Assembly: GCA_034432635.1 (NCBI GenBank)
Contig: DAOUBK010000018.1
Span: 33,282-97,281 of the forward strand
Direction: 5' to 3'
Length of the DNA: 64,000 nucleotides
Origin: Roseiflexus sp034432635
Lineage (GTDB): Bacteria; Chloroflexota; Chloroflexia; Chloroflexales; Roseiflexaceae
The notes under the pieces: model-generated
Seen by the model: the letters and a program-made list of their open reading frames with translations, nothing else
Told to the model about the DNA's origin: nothing
Databases searched by the model: none
Translations under genes and position numbers: made by a program
Shown: piece after piece, positions 18,053 through 26,768 of the stretch
Layout: every line of letters starts with the position of its first letter
Numbering within the stretch: the first letter of the stretch is position 1

Positions 18053-19213
18053 TTACCACAGGCATCGCTGTTCGAGCGGGCGGCGTCCATCGAGCAGGAT
18101 GTAGGGTGTTGCCCAGCCGACGACCACTCCCAGTTTTGCGAGTTGTCCCAGCTCGCGCAGGCGCATCTCACGGCGCACGGCGATAATCCGGTCGGCGGAG
18201 CGTGGGCCGATGCCGGGAACACGCAGCAACAATCGCCGTGGCGCATTGTTGACATCGACCGGTTCACGGAGGGCATGTTCCGCCCACGCCTGTTTTGGGG
18301 TCTTGTCACGCGGTAACATGCCATCGTCGTCGAACGGCAGTTCCTCAATGGTAAATCCGTAATCGCGGAGCATGAAGTCCGCCTGGTAGAGCCGCAGTTC
18401 ACGCAGCGGATCCTCAGCGGGCAGATCGGCGAACGGTGTACGCTCGATAGGATGAAAGGCGCTGAAGAATGCGCGGCGCAGGTCGAGGTCATGATGGGCG
18501 CGCGCCGCTGTCGCCAGCAACTCACGGTCACTTTCGCCTGCCGGACCAACGACAAACTGCGTCGTCAGGCTGCGGGCAGCAGAGCGTCCGGCGGCGCGCG
18601 CCCGCTGAATCAGTGCAGCTGCCCACGCCATCCGTCCCCACATGCTGCCGGCAAACTCTTTTTCTGGTGCAAGCAGCTCCAGGCGTTCGGCATTCGGCGC
18701 TTCCAGGTTCAGCGAAACCCGGTCTGCCAGTTCGATAGCCCGTTCGATGTAGTCGAACGCTGCGCCGGGGATCAGTTTCAAGTGGATATAGCCGGCGTAT
18801 CCTTCTTTCAACCGCAAATGTTCGACCGTTGCCAGCATCTTCTCCATGGTTGCATTCGCGTCGGGCACGATGCCGGAAGAGAGGAACAGACCATCGACCT
18901 GGCGGGTGCGGTGCAGTGTCATGAAGGTTGTCGCCAGTTCATCGGGTTTGAAGGTGGTGCGGGAGCGTCGCACGGCGCACGAGGTGAAGCAGTAGCGGCA
19001 GGAATAGCGGCAGGCGTTGGTTTGCAGCACCTTGAACAGGCGTGTGGTTCCACCGTTTTCCTTTCTGGCAGTGTAGATGAAGCCCTCTGGTTGACGGATC
19101 CCCTGCTGCACACTTGCAACCGTCGGGATGGACGTCGCCTCAACGGTGGCTTCAGCGCCGAGGATTGCCAGTTTTTGATGTACGTCCGGTTCAATGAAGA
19201 TGAGTGGACTCAT
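18053..19213 (-). CDS. Radical SAM protein with C-terminal helix-hairpin-helix, putative DNA modification/repair type
   Basis: The 386-residue protein has the radical SAM cluster motif CRYSCRYC and, close behind it, CAVRRSRTTF, followed by a partial TIM barrel (LFLSSGI, GYIHLKLIPG, VSLNLEAPN). The C-terminus has a helix-hairpin-helix element (LLLRVPGIGPRSADRIIAV) that usually contacts DNA. This combination matches the family described as putative DNA modification/repair radical SAM proteins, often found beside a uracil-DNA-glycosylase-like partner. No such partner is adjacent here. AGGAAA precedes the start. The reaction is unknown. Confidence 0.85.
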   Translation of the reverse strand: MSPLIFIEPDVHQKLAILGAEATVEATSIPTVASVQQGIRQPEGFIYTARKENGGTTRLFKVLQTNACRYSCRYCFTSCAVRRSRTTFKPDELATTFMTLHRTRQVDGLFLSSGIVPDANATMEKMLATVEHLRLKEGYAGYIHLKLIPGAAFDYIERAIELADRVSLNLEAPNAERLELLAPEKEFAGSMWGRMAWAAALIQRARAAGRSAARSLTTQFVVGPAGESDRELLATAARAHHDLDLRRAFFSAFHPIERTPFADLPAEDPLRELRLYQADFMLRDYGFTIEELPFDDDGMLPRDKTPKQAWAEHALREPVDVNNAPRRLLLRVPGIGPRSADRIIAVRREMRLRELGQLAKLGVVVGWATPYILLDGRRPLEQRCLW

Positions 19214-19430
19214 CGTTTCCTGTCTCGTTACCAGCGTCTATGGTTGTTTCGTGCTGTAGCGTATGCCAAGAAATGGGAACAGTGCGTGTCGGGAGAAGGA
19301 TGTTGTAGCGGAGAGGCACTATCGTCTGGTCGAGCCATCACCCTGACACTGTGAGGCTCCGCCTGCCTGCACGAGCGTTACGTAGCGTCGGGCTCGTGAT
19401 TTTTTCCAGACGCTATTCCAGTGGCGGTGC

Positions 19431-19523
19431 TCAGAGCATCTCACCACCATACTCATCGGCATAGGGTCCGGTGTTTTCATCATCGCCGCCGGGCGCATTT
19501 TCCGGCAGATCATCGTAATCCAT
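19431..19523 (-). CDS. Very small acidic protein, 30 residues
   Basis: The frame encodes MDYDDLPENAPGGDDENT followed by GPYADEYGGEML. GCGGAGG lies six bases before the ATG, an excellent ribosome site. The product is strongly acidic, rich in Asp, Glu, Gly and Tyr, with no hydrophobic segment. I recognise no family. It stands alone between the radical SAM gene and tRNA-Val on the minus strand. Translation is plausible from the ribosome site and clean composition, but function is unknown. Confidence 0.55.
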   Translation of the reverse strand: MDYDDLPENAPGGDDENTGPYADEYGGEML

Positions 19524-19777
19524 ATTACCTCCGCAGCAAACCAGCGCCTGGGCGCAACAGCGGATACCCGGTCACTGACATCGCCCTGGATAGCCATGCC
19601 AGACCGGGCGTGATGGAAACACGCCCTATTGTACCAGATTTTTGCGCTAGCGTGCAGGCGGGAAACGATCAGCCAGGTATTCCAGAGGGTTCCTACCATC
19701 GGGCTTTGTGTGGCGCACGACCCAAAAATGTACGAGACGCTGCACATCAGCGTCTCGCAGAAATCCGTTTCAGCGGC

Positions 19778-19854
19778 TGGTGGGCGATACTGGACTCGAA
19801 CCAGTGACCTCATCGGTGTGAACGATGCGCTCTAGCCAGCTGAGCTAATCGCCC
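19778..19854 (-). tRNA. tRNA-Val(CAC)
   Basis: On the minus strand the gene begins GGGCGATTAGCTCAG, has anticodon stem CATCG/CGATG around loop TTCACAC (anticodon CAC), the T arm GGTTCGAGTCC, and acceptor end ATCGCCC-A-CCA. The CCA is encoded. It reads GTG valine codons. Confidence 0.96.
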
Positions 19855-20031
19855 GACATGTGAAGTATACCACGGAGCGTCAAAGCGTGCAACTCGTGCA
19901 AAAAGTTCAAAAACCTGAACTTTTGTGGACGATTTGTGCTGCTTTTGTGCCGGGGTTCTCCTCGTGATTCATGGTATCCTGCTTCGCAATTATTTCTCTG
20001 GTTATACCCTCATATATGTACGGAGGACGGC

Positions 20032-21057
20032 ATGGCACGCCGGAGTGGTGGTATCAAGCGGAGTTCCTGGGTGACCTTTCGCAGACGTTTGTTTCTGGTG
20101 CGTCAGTTGCTACGTGCGCCTGCGAGTGCGGAAGAATTGATAACGAAAGTTCAGACAGAGCTTGGCGAGAATGGATATCCGGCGAATGCGGCAGCGGCGC
20201 TCAAGCACGATCTCGATTCGCTCAAGGGTGAGTACGACTGCCGTATTATCTACCGACGCGATCAGGGGAAATATGTTATTGTAGACCTGGGGGAACTGGC
20301 GCTGCTCGATCTGCCGCCGCAGAGTATCGAAGCGCTGGCGCTGCTCGATGCGAGTTATCCGGCGGGAACCGGAAATCCTGTGCATGCCCATATTCGTGCA
20401 TTACTCGATCAGGTGATACAGATGCTGCCCAAGCGCGGGCAAACGCAGTTGCAATCGCCGCGTAGCGTTGCGCGTCAGCGGGTGCGGGGCGGTCGGATCG
20501 ACGCGAATGTGCTGGCAGCAGTGCGTCAGGCGATTGGGGAACGGCGTGAACTCGCATTTCGCTATTGGGGGTTGAACGATGGCGAAGCGCCGCGACGACA
20601 TCGTGTTGCACCCTATGGTATCTTCTTCCGCAATAGCGGGCATACGTATCTCGATGCCACGCTGCTCGAGGTGCAACCGCCCGGTTCTGAGCAACTGTTT
20701 GCTGCGCTCGACTACCGTCTCGACCGGATTGTCCCTGGTACAGCGCAGGTGCTTCCGGCTTCGCTGCCGCCGGAGCGTCCAAAAGCGCGCACATGGACGT
20801 TGCGCTACCGGTTGCATCCCGATGTTGCCCGTGGAGAGGATGTTGCTGCTCTGTTCCCCGATACGCGGATCGAGTATGGCGATGATGGCAGCGCGCTAGT
20901 AACCGCGACCATCTCCAACCTGTCGATTGCGCGCGATGTGCTGCTGCGCTACGGCGATCGCTGCCGTGTCATCGAACCATCTGAGTTGATCGACATGATC
21001 CGTGAGACGGTCGATGCCATGGGATCGCTCTATGGCGGCCTGATCTCGTCGCGGTGA
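20032..21057 (+). CDS. WYL-domain transcriptional regulator
   Basis: The 341-residue protein has an N-terminal winged-helix-like region (RRRLFLVRQLLRAPASAEEL) and a WYL domain. Markers are LAFRYWGLNDGEAPRRHRVAPYGIFFRNSGHTYL split over two strands, and a C-terminal WCX-like part with TLRYRLHPDVAR. WYL domains are thought to sense nucleic acids or nucleotides. The start at 20032 is fixed by GGAGG six bases before the ATG; a longer frame upstream is unlikely. It is transcribed alone, away from tRNA-Val and toward lon. No target can be inferred. Confidence 0.85.
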   Translation: MARRSGGIKRSSWVTFRRRLFLVRQLLRAPASAEELITKVQTELGENGYPANAAAALKHDLDSLKGEYDCRIIYRRDQGKYVIVDLGELALLDLPPQSIEALALLDASYPAGTGNPVHAHIRALLDQVIQMLPKRGQTQLQSPRSVARQRVRGGRIDANVLAAVRQAIGERRELAFRYWGLNDGEAPRRHRVAPYGIFFRNSGHTYLDATLLEVQPPGSEQLFAALDYRLDRIVPGTAQVLPASLPPERPKARTWTLRYRLHPDVARGEDVAALFPDTRIEYGDDGSALVTATISNLSIARDVLLRYGDRCRVIEPSELIDMIRETVDAMGSLYGGLISSR

Positions 21058-21201
21058 GCGCGGGTTGACGCCCGATGGTGTACCGCTCATCACCAAAAGT
21101 ACGGTGGAACGAATATTGCAGGGCAGGCGTGCATCCTGCTGATCCCGCTGCCAGCATGAGCTGGTGCTGCTGCAGCTGTTGCGCCATCGGGTCCGAAATG
21201 A

Positions 21202-21226
21202 GAGGGATGGGTTGTGCCCATCCCTC
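21202..21226. terminator. Hairpin between WYL regulator and lon
   Basis: GAGGGATGGG and CCCATCCCTC form a perfect 10-bp stem around a 5-base loop in the convergent spacer. No long T run follows on the plus strand, so activity is presumed from structure and position. Confidence 0.65.
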
Positions 21227-21244
21227 CGCTATTGTATGGTCGTG

Positions 21245-23716
21245 CTATGCCTGTGGCGGGGCAGCCACACCGGTCGATGGAATGTTGTCCGGGTGCGGTT
21301 CCACTTGGGTGACAGAAGCGAACAGGTTGCTGATCGTTGCTGCCGGATGCGGGAGCAATGCTGCGGCGAACACTTCGTCGAGCGTATCGACCAGCACGAA
21401 GGTCAGTGCTTCGCGCACATCGCGCGGCAGATCGTCGAGATCGACTTCGTTGCGACGCGGCAGGATAATGGCGCCAATCCCGGCGCGATGTGCTCCCAGC
21501 ACCTTCTCCTTCACCCCGCCGACCGGCAGTACTCGCCCGCGCAATGTGATCTCGCCGGTCATCGCCACGTCGTCGCGTACCAGGCGCCCGGTAGCCGCTG
21601 AAGCGAGCGCCGTCGCCATCGTGATGCCCGCCGACGGACCATCCTTGGGCACTGCTCCGCCGGGAACGTGAATGTGCACCGCATGCGTATCGAAGAATCG
21701 CGGATCGATGCCCAGTGAATGCGCCCGCGCGCGAACACAGGTCAGCGCTGCTTCTGCGCTTTCGCGCATGACATCGCCCAACTGCCCGGTGAGACGCAGT
21801 TCACGATTCCCCTCGATGACCGTCGCCTCGACGAAGACAATATCGCCGCCGGCAGGCGTCCAGACCAGACCGGTCGCTACGCCGGGCTGGTCGATCCGCT
21901 CTCTGGCTTCGTTGAAGAACCGCGGACGTCCGAGTGCACTGCGCACAAATTCGACGGTAATGGCGACCGGCGGCGTCGTTGGTGCCGCTTCGTGCTCGAC
22001 CAGCCGTCGCGTCACTTTGCGCAGCACCGCACCGATCTGGCGCTCCAGGTTGCGCACCCCTGCTTCACGGGTGTAATCGTGAATGATGACGCGCAACGCT
22101 TCTTCCTCGAACACGACTTCATCGGGACGCAACCCGTTGGCGCGCAGTTGCTTCGGGATGAGATGGCGCTGTGCGATGTGCACTTTTTCATCGACGGTAT
22201 AGCCGCTCAGTTCGATGACTTCCATCCGGTCGCGTAATGCGGGCGGCACCGTGTCCATCGTGTTCGCGGTAGCGATGAACAACACCTTACTGAGATCGAA
22301 CGGTACATTTAGATAGTGATCGGTAAAGGTGTCGTTCTGTTCTGGATCGAGCACTTCCAGCAGTGCAGCCGCCGGATCGCCACGATAGTCGTGCCCCAGT
22401 TTATCGATCTCATCGAGCAGAATCACCGGGTCGGACGCGCCGGCACGTCGCAGCTCCTGAATCAGACGTCCCGGCTGCGAGCCGATGTAGGTGCGACGAA
22501 AACCGCGCAGCTCGGCTTCATCACGCACGCCACCGAGGCTCATTCGTGCGAACTGGCGTCCAAGCGCGCGCGCTATGCTCTGTCCCAGGCTGGTTTTCCC
22601 CACACCCGGCGGACCGGCGAACGCCAGGATTGGCTCGCGTGCGCGTTCGTGACCTTCGGCGAGCGCCTGGCGACGCTGCCTGACCGCCAGATACTCAAGG
22701 ATGCGCTCTTTGATCTTCTGCAACCCGTAGTGGTCTTCATCGAGCACCTGCCGGGTATGCGCAATATCGATCGGCGCTCCGGTGAATTTGTTCCACGGCA
22801 GTTCCGCCATCCACTCCAGGTAGGTGCGCACCATCTGATACTCTGGCGACGCACTGTTCATCTTGCTCAAGCGGTTGAGTTCGCGGTCGGCTTCTTTGCG
22901 CGCCGCTGGCGACAGGTTTGCCGCTTCGAGTTTCTCACGCAGTTCGGCAAGTTCGTCCGCCTCCGGGTTGTCCTCACCCAGCTCCTTCTGGATCGCACGC
23001 AGTTGCTGCCGCAGGTAGAACTCACGCTGTTGCTGGGCTGCGGCATCCTGCACTTCCTGGCGTATGCGCGCCTGAACATCCATCAGCGCGAGTTGTTTGC
23101 GGTAGAATGCCAGGACCTTGCGCAGACGCTCGACCACATCGAAGGTTTCGAGCAGGTCTTGTCGTTCTTCAAAGGTGTAGTCCGGCGAATAGCCGGTATT
23201 ATCCGCCAGATGACCGGGATCGTTGATGCTGCGCACAAAGTTACGGATCTCCTGGGGAATACCGGGACGCAACTCCAGCACAGCATCGATTGTGGCATGC
23301 ACTTCGGTCATCAACTGTTCGAGTTCTTCGGTGCGCTCGACATGATCGTGCCGCTCGACATAACTGAAACGTGGGTACGGTTCCTCCTGAGTCTGCTCGA
23401 TCAATTCTGCCCGTACCAGACCGCGCACAACCATACCACTCGTGCCGTTTGGCAGACGTCCGATCTGCTCGATGCGCGCAACCACGCCAACCCGATGGAG
23501 CCGCAGTGCGAGCGGAGCGTCCTCCGGCGCATCGCGCCGATACGCGACTAGGAGCACCAGTTGGTTCTCTTTCATCGCGGCGTGCGCTACCGCCTCGATG
23601 CCGTCGTTGAGTGGTACGGTCACGACGGTATAAGGAAAAATGACCACGCCGTCGAGCGGGATCAACAGCAACGTTTGCGTCTGGTGTGTCGTCTCGGACA
23701 CATGCTCGTCTTCCAT
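21245..23716 (-). CDS. lon: ATP-dependent protease Lon
   Basis: Lon degrades misfolded and regulatory proteins in the cytoplasm. The 823-residue protein has the N-terminal LON domain (LLLIPLDGVVIFPYT), a coiled-coil linker and an AAA+ module with Walker A GPPGVGKTSL and Walker B VILLDEIDK. The C-terminal protease domain carries the catalytic serine in KDGPSAG and the lysine in GVKEKVLGAHRAG. Length is normal. The start at 23716 has GAGGGAAG upstream. The promoter at 23796-23824 is followed by a perfect 29-bp tandem duplication in the leader, so expression may be specially controlled. Confidence 0.96.
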   Translation of the reverse strand: MEDEHVSETTHQTQTLLLIPLDGVVIFPYTVVTVPLNDGIEAVAHAAMKENQLVLLVAYRRDAPEDAPLALRLHRVGVVARIEQIGRLPNGTSGMVVRGLVRAELIEQTQEEPYPRFSYVERHDHVERTEELEQLMTEVHATIDAVLELRPGIPQEIRNFVRSINDPGHLADNTGYSPDYTFEERQDLLETFDVVERLRKVLAFYRKQLALMDVQARIRQEVQDAAAQQQREFYLRQQLRAIQKELGEDNPEADELAELREKLEAANLSPAARKEADRELNRLSKMNSASPEYQMVRTYLEWMAELPWNKFTGAPIDIAHTRQVLDEDHYGLQKIKERILEYLAVRQRRQALAEGHERAREPILAFAGPPGVGKTSLGQSIARALGRQFARMSLGGVRDEAELRGFRRTYIGSQPGRLIQELRRAGASDPVILLDEIDKLGHDYRGDPAAALLEVLDPEQNDTFTDHYLNVPFDLSKVLFIATANTMDTVPPALRDRMEVIELSGYTVDEKVHIAQRHLIPKQLRANGLRPDEVVFEEEALRVIIHDYTREAGVRNLERQIGAVLRKVTRRLVEHEAAPTTPPVAITVEFVRSALGRPRFFNEARERIDQPGVATGLVWTPAGGDIVFVEATVIEGNRELRLTGQLGDVMRESAEAALTCVRARAHSLGIDPRFFDTHAVHIHVPGGAVPKDGPSAGITMATALASAATGRLVRDDVAMTGEITLRGRVLPVGGVKEKVLGAHRAGIGAIILPRRNEVDLDDLPRDVREALTFVLVDTLDEVFAAALLPHPAATISNLFASVTQVEPHPDNIPSTGVAAPPQA

Positions 23717-23737
23717 AATGCTTCCCTCGGTTGTAAA

Positions 23738-23795
23738 CTGGCGAAGACATGCTCCTCGTATGAGGTCTGGCGAAGACATGCTCCTCGTATGAGGT
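23738..23795 (-). repeat. Perfect 2 x 29 bp tandem repeat in the lon leader
   Basis: The 29-bp unit (23738-23766) is repeated without change at 23767-23795. Each unit contains CCTCATACGAGG on the minus strand, an inverted repeat of CCTC and GAGG around ATAC. The block begins at the -10 edge and covers the predicted transcription start and early leader. Confidence 0.9.
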
Positions 23796-23824
23796 ATTAT
23801 GATGCGCTGCGTGGTCATCGTCAA
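23796..23824 (-). promoter_or_regulatory. lon promoter
   Basis: TTGACG (23819-23824) and CATAAT (23796-23801) are 17 bases apart on the minus strand. The predicted start lies near 23789, inside the first copy of the tandem repeat. Confidence 0.78.
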
Positions 23825-24799
23825 GGGTTGTAAAACGCACCAGAGCAAACTCTAACGAAACGTTATTACAATGCCTGCGCTTCCCGACGACCCTTTCCCT
23901 GTCTTTTCACGGGCAGCAGAATATATGAGCGTGTACGGAGATAGGGCGAGGTTGGAAGAACATATGTACGACACATGTTTTGGGCAGCATCAGGCACAAT
24001 AGTAGGCGGGTATGCGCCTATCCCTCCCGGTAGGTTATGCGTGACCCATCACATGATGTCATCGCTCATCTGGTGGAAGTAGGAGGCGCACGGCTGTGCA
24101 CCCCTACTCCTCGTGCCACGCCGCGACTTGGGTACGGCGCTGGCACCGGCGGCGACCCCCTGATCCCGCTGGTCGTCACATCAGGCTAGTCCGGCGTATA
24201 ATATCAACTCTTGCTCAACGATGGGCATCGTTCAGGCGTCGTCCGCGTGCTGCGTGCGACCAGGCATTCCACCGGCGCACCGCTGGCGGGTCGTCGCCGT
24301 GCGGGAGGTCCCCACCCTCGCCTGCCCCCGCTGGGGACAGGAGGTCTCCACGCCGGCCTGCCCCCGCCGGGGGCAGGAGTCCTCAAGGCTGCGTGGGGCG
24401 GTACGCGCTCCCAGGGGGTGTGCCCGTTCTTGCGCACAGCGGTGCGGCGCCAAGGTGATGATGCGAGAGCGTGCCATAACGTCTATGAGACCAGATTTGA
24501 TATGAGCAGAGCCGGACGGGTGTGGCGACCCTATGAATGCAGCAAGCACTGCCGACGTATCGGCATGGAAGGGTGTACCTGCTCTCTGGATTGTGCAATG
24601 CAATGCCAGCAAACGCTTCGTTACCCGAACATTCTGTCCATTCTCAAATCTGCGCGTGGGAGAAGGGGAATTGGGCTGCCTGATGTCCCACCTGGAGAGT
24701 ACAAGTCCAGGAAACGTTAGGAAAACTCTCGACGTGTGAGGGGCAGGGAAGCCATGTCGCGACGAGTGATCCTAGGGCGTATTTCGCTCCGCATTGCGG
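23825..24799. other. Long intergenic region
   Basis: About 975 bases without a convincing gene. It holds copy B of the dispersed repeat (24201-24503) and a small inverted repeat near 24081-24112 (AGTAGGAGG opposite CCCCTACTCCT). The remaining open frames lack ribosome sites and family features. Confidence 0.55.
24201..24503 (+). repeat. Dispersed intergenic repeat, copy B
   Basis: This copy matches 801-1115 in inverted orientation, with shared blocks at both ends and a GC-rich centre containing two further GGGGGCAGG-type units. The centre has diverged by insertions and deletions. Confidence 0.75.
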
Positions 24800-25648
24800 T
24801 TACCTCGTGCTTACGGGTTGCAACCCGCCCTGGCTGTGGATCAGTGCGCCGATACCCGGGATTGCCAGCAGGTACAGGACCGGCAATGCCGCGGGTATCG
24901 AGATGAACGTCATTATCGCGGCAGGGAGTGCCAGTATTGCCGCTGCCACAATCAGATGCCGATCGAGATCGTATGTCGGATGACTGTGGCGTGCCAGGCG
25001 AAAACTGAGCGCACGCGCGCTTACGGTGTTCCCCAGCACAACCGGCAGGTGCGCCAGGACGAAGACAATCGCAGCGATTGGCAGACCGGCGAGCGTTGCG
25101 GTCAGCAATGTCAGTAGCGCGGCAACACCGGCAGTCAGCAGTCCAATTGCCAGCAGTCCGGTTCCAAAAGCGCGGAGAGGCATCGCCAGCAGAGTCATTC
25201 CTGCGGCTGCACTGCGCCGGGGCCAGAAACCCAGCGTGAGCACGACCGCCGTGACCTGGATCAACCACATAAGCGAACCTGTCACGATGCGAACCAGGGG
25301 CATATCGAGACGTTGCCCTATCGCTGCGAGGATCACAGCTCGCATATGTGATTGACCGGCTGTACTTGCAAATGCTCCTAGTGGCGTCTCGACACCGCGT
25401 ATCAGGTTGAATGCGCCGGCAGCGGCGGGGATGACCAGCAATGCCACTGTTGCAATAGTTGCGGCGCGCCTGAGCGTCTGTCGCATTGCGGCGCGACGTG
25501 CCGCAACCCGTGGCGATGTATGCGGCAGGCGACGCAGCGCACCCGCGACCAGATCGGTGGTTGGCTCGCGGGGATCGAGTGCGCCGCTGCGCGCCAGCGC
25601 CTCACGGAGGGCAGCATCGTGTTCATCATTGGTCGAAGGGATATTCAT
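24800..25648 (-). CDS. Membrane protein paired with ECF sigma factor
   Basis: The 282-residue protein has a cytoplasmic N-terminus of about 60 charged residues and about five to six membrane helices (TIATVALLVIPAAAGAF, LMWLIQVTAVVLTLGF, FGTGLLAIGLLTAGVAALL and others). It begins 19 bases downstream of the ECF sigma gene, the position usual for an anti-sigma factor or the output of such a pair. It lacks the HxxxCxxC zinc motif of the common anti-sigma class. Function as a sigma regulator is therefore inferred from position. The start MNIPSTND at 25648 is conservative. Confidence 0.65.
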   Translation of the reverse strand: MNIPSTNDEHDAALREALARSGALDPREPTTDLVAGALRRLPHTSPRVAARRAAMRQTLRRAATIATVALLVIPAAAGAFNLIRGVETPLGAFASTAGQSHMRAVILAAIGQRLDMPLVRIVTGSLMWLIQVTAVVLTLGFWPRRSAAAGMTLLAMPLRAFGTGLLAIGLLTAGVAALLTLLTATLAGLPIAAIVFVLAHLPVVLGNTVSARALSFRLARHSHPTYDLDRHLIVAAAILALPAAIMTFISIPAALPVLYLLAIPGIGALIHSQGGLQPVSTR

Positions 25649-25667
25649 AAAACCTGTCGAACTCCTG

Positions 25668-26240
25668 TCAGGAGGGTATTTCTTCCTGGATAACTCCCTC
25701 GGCGCGCAACGCCTCGGCAAGCATACGCCGTGCGCGGTGCAATCGGGTTTTGATTGTGCTCTCCGGTAACCCGGTAACCTGTATGATCTCTTCATACGAG
25801 AGATCGTTCCAGTAACGCAGCACTGCAACTTCACGGTACGTGGGCGGCAGGCGCAGCAGTGCGCGCTGTACCGCGTCGCGTTCTTCCTGCTCGATGGCGC
25901 TACGCTCCGGACCTTTCGCCGATGCCGGTACGCTCAGCACCACATCGTCGAGCATCAACCAGGCAAATCGCCGCCGCCGTAGACGGTCGATGCAATAGTT
26001 CGACCCAATCGACAGAAGCCAGGTCGAAAACCGGCGTTCCTGGTCGAAGCGCGCTAGATTGGTGTACGCCCGCAGAAAGATCTCCTGACTGGCATCTTCC
26101 GCCTCTTGAGCATTTCCGAGCATGCGATATGCCAGATTGAATACCGATCCAGCATAGCGCTCCATCAGTTGCGCGAAAGCGTCGTGATCACCATCAATGG
26201 AGCGTTTGATAAGCGCGTGTTCGTCGGACTGCTCCACCAT
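25668..26240 (-). CDS. ECF-type RNA polymerase sigma factor
   Basis: The 190-residue protein has sigma region 2 (FAQLMERYAGSVFNLAYRML, EDASQEIFLRAYTNL, FSTWLLSIGSNYCIDRLRR) and region 4 (LPPTYREVAVLRYW, LSYEEIIQVTGLPESTIKT) and lacks regions 1 and 3, as ECF sigma factors do. It directs RNA polymerase to a stress or envelope regulon that cannot be named from here. AAAGG precedes the ATG. The membrane protein gene directly downstream is its probable partner. Confidence 0.93.
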   Translation of the reverse strand: MVEQSDEHALIKRSIDGDHDAFAQLMERYAGSVFNLAYRMLGNAQEAEDASQEIFLRAYTNLARFDQERRFSTWLLSIGSNYCIDRLRRRRFAWLMLDDVVLSVPASAKGPERSAIEQEERDAVQRALLRLPPTYREVAVLRYWNDLSYEEIIQVTGLPESTIKTRLHRARRMLAEALRAEGVIQEEIPS

Positions 26241-26451
26241 GCGCCTTTACCATTCTACAAAGATTACGCGCATGCGCTGCGAAAGGTTTCGTCTGACGAT
26301 ACGCTGTCGCCAGAGCGATACACGTGCTTGCATAACGAGCCTCTATCGTATACCATGGGGCAGCGCCGCCTATCGGGAATCGCCTGGTCGACACTGTTGT
26401 GCGATGCCTGGGATGCGAGCGACCATGCGGCGCTGCAAGGGAGGATAAAGC

Positions 26452-26706
26452 GTGGCAGGAACATACAATCGTGATCAGATTCGTGCAGCATTAGCGCTCA
26501 CCGATCCGGCTGTCAGTTCGTTTCTCGATCTGCAGACCGGCAATGTTGTTTCGATCACCGAGGGCGATCAGAGTCCGGCGAACCAGGAACTCAGTGCGCT
26601 CATTATGGAGAGTTATGGTGATCGCTTCCGCTACATTCCAGGCGGGAATCCCGCTGCCGATGATGCAGCAGTAAGTGCCTGGCTCGAGAATGAAGGGTTG
26701 ACATAA
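26452..26706 (+). CDS. Small UPF0158-like protein
   Basis: The 84-residue cytoplasmic protein starts with GTG and has GGGAGGA upstream. It contains VSSFLDLQTGNVVSITEGD, which resembles the conserved opening of UPF0158 proteins (a helix followed by DLETGEV), and continues YGDRFRYIPG. It is shorter than most members of that family, ending in an acidic ENEGLT. The function of the family is unknown. It is transcribed toward pgk and shares a strong terminator hairpin with it. Confidence 0.7.
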   Translation: MAGTYNRDQIRAALALTDPAVSSFLDLQTGNVVSITEGDQSPANQELSALIMESYGDRFRYIPGGNPAADDAAVSAWLENEGLT

Positions 26707-26720
26707 CCATCTTTCTGGCT

Positions 26721-26755
26721 GCGGCGGGATCACTGTGCGCTTCTGATCCCGCCGC
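26721..26755. terminator. Bidirectional terminator between the UPF0158-like gene and pgk
   Basis: GCGGCGGGATCA pairs perfectly with TGATCCCGCCGC (12 bp) around an 11-base loop, between two convergent stop codons (26706 and 26769). A T-rich stretch follows on the plus strand. Confidence 0.82.
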
Positions 26756-26768
26756 TGCTTTCGTCTGC

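Noticed and set aside
19319..19813. A 164-codon minus-strand frame over tRNA-Val
   Set aside because: It reads through the tRNA 3' half and the 30-codon ORF in another frame; a chance frame.
20032..21057. WYL regulator as a hint of a nearby CRISPR-Cas system
   Set aside because: No cas gene or repeat-spacer array is found in the window; WYL proteins have many roles.
22316..23551. A 411-codon plus-strand open frame
   Set aside because: Antisense to lon, without protein-like features.
24211..24720. A 169-codon plus-strand frame
   Set aside because: It runs through the dispersed repeat and has no ribosome site or domain.
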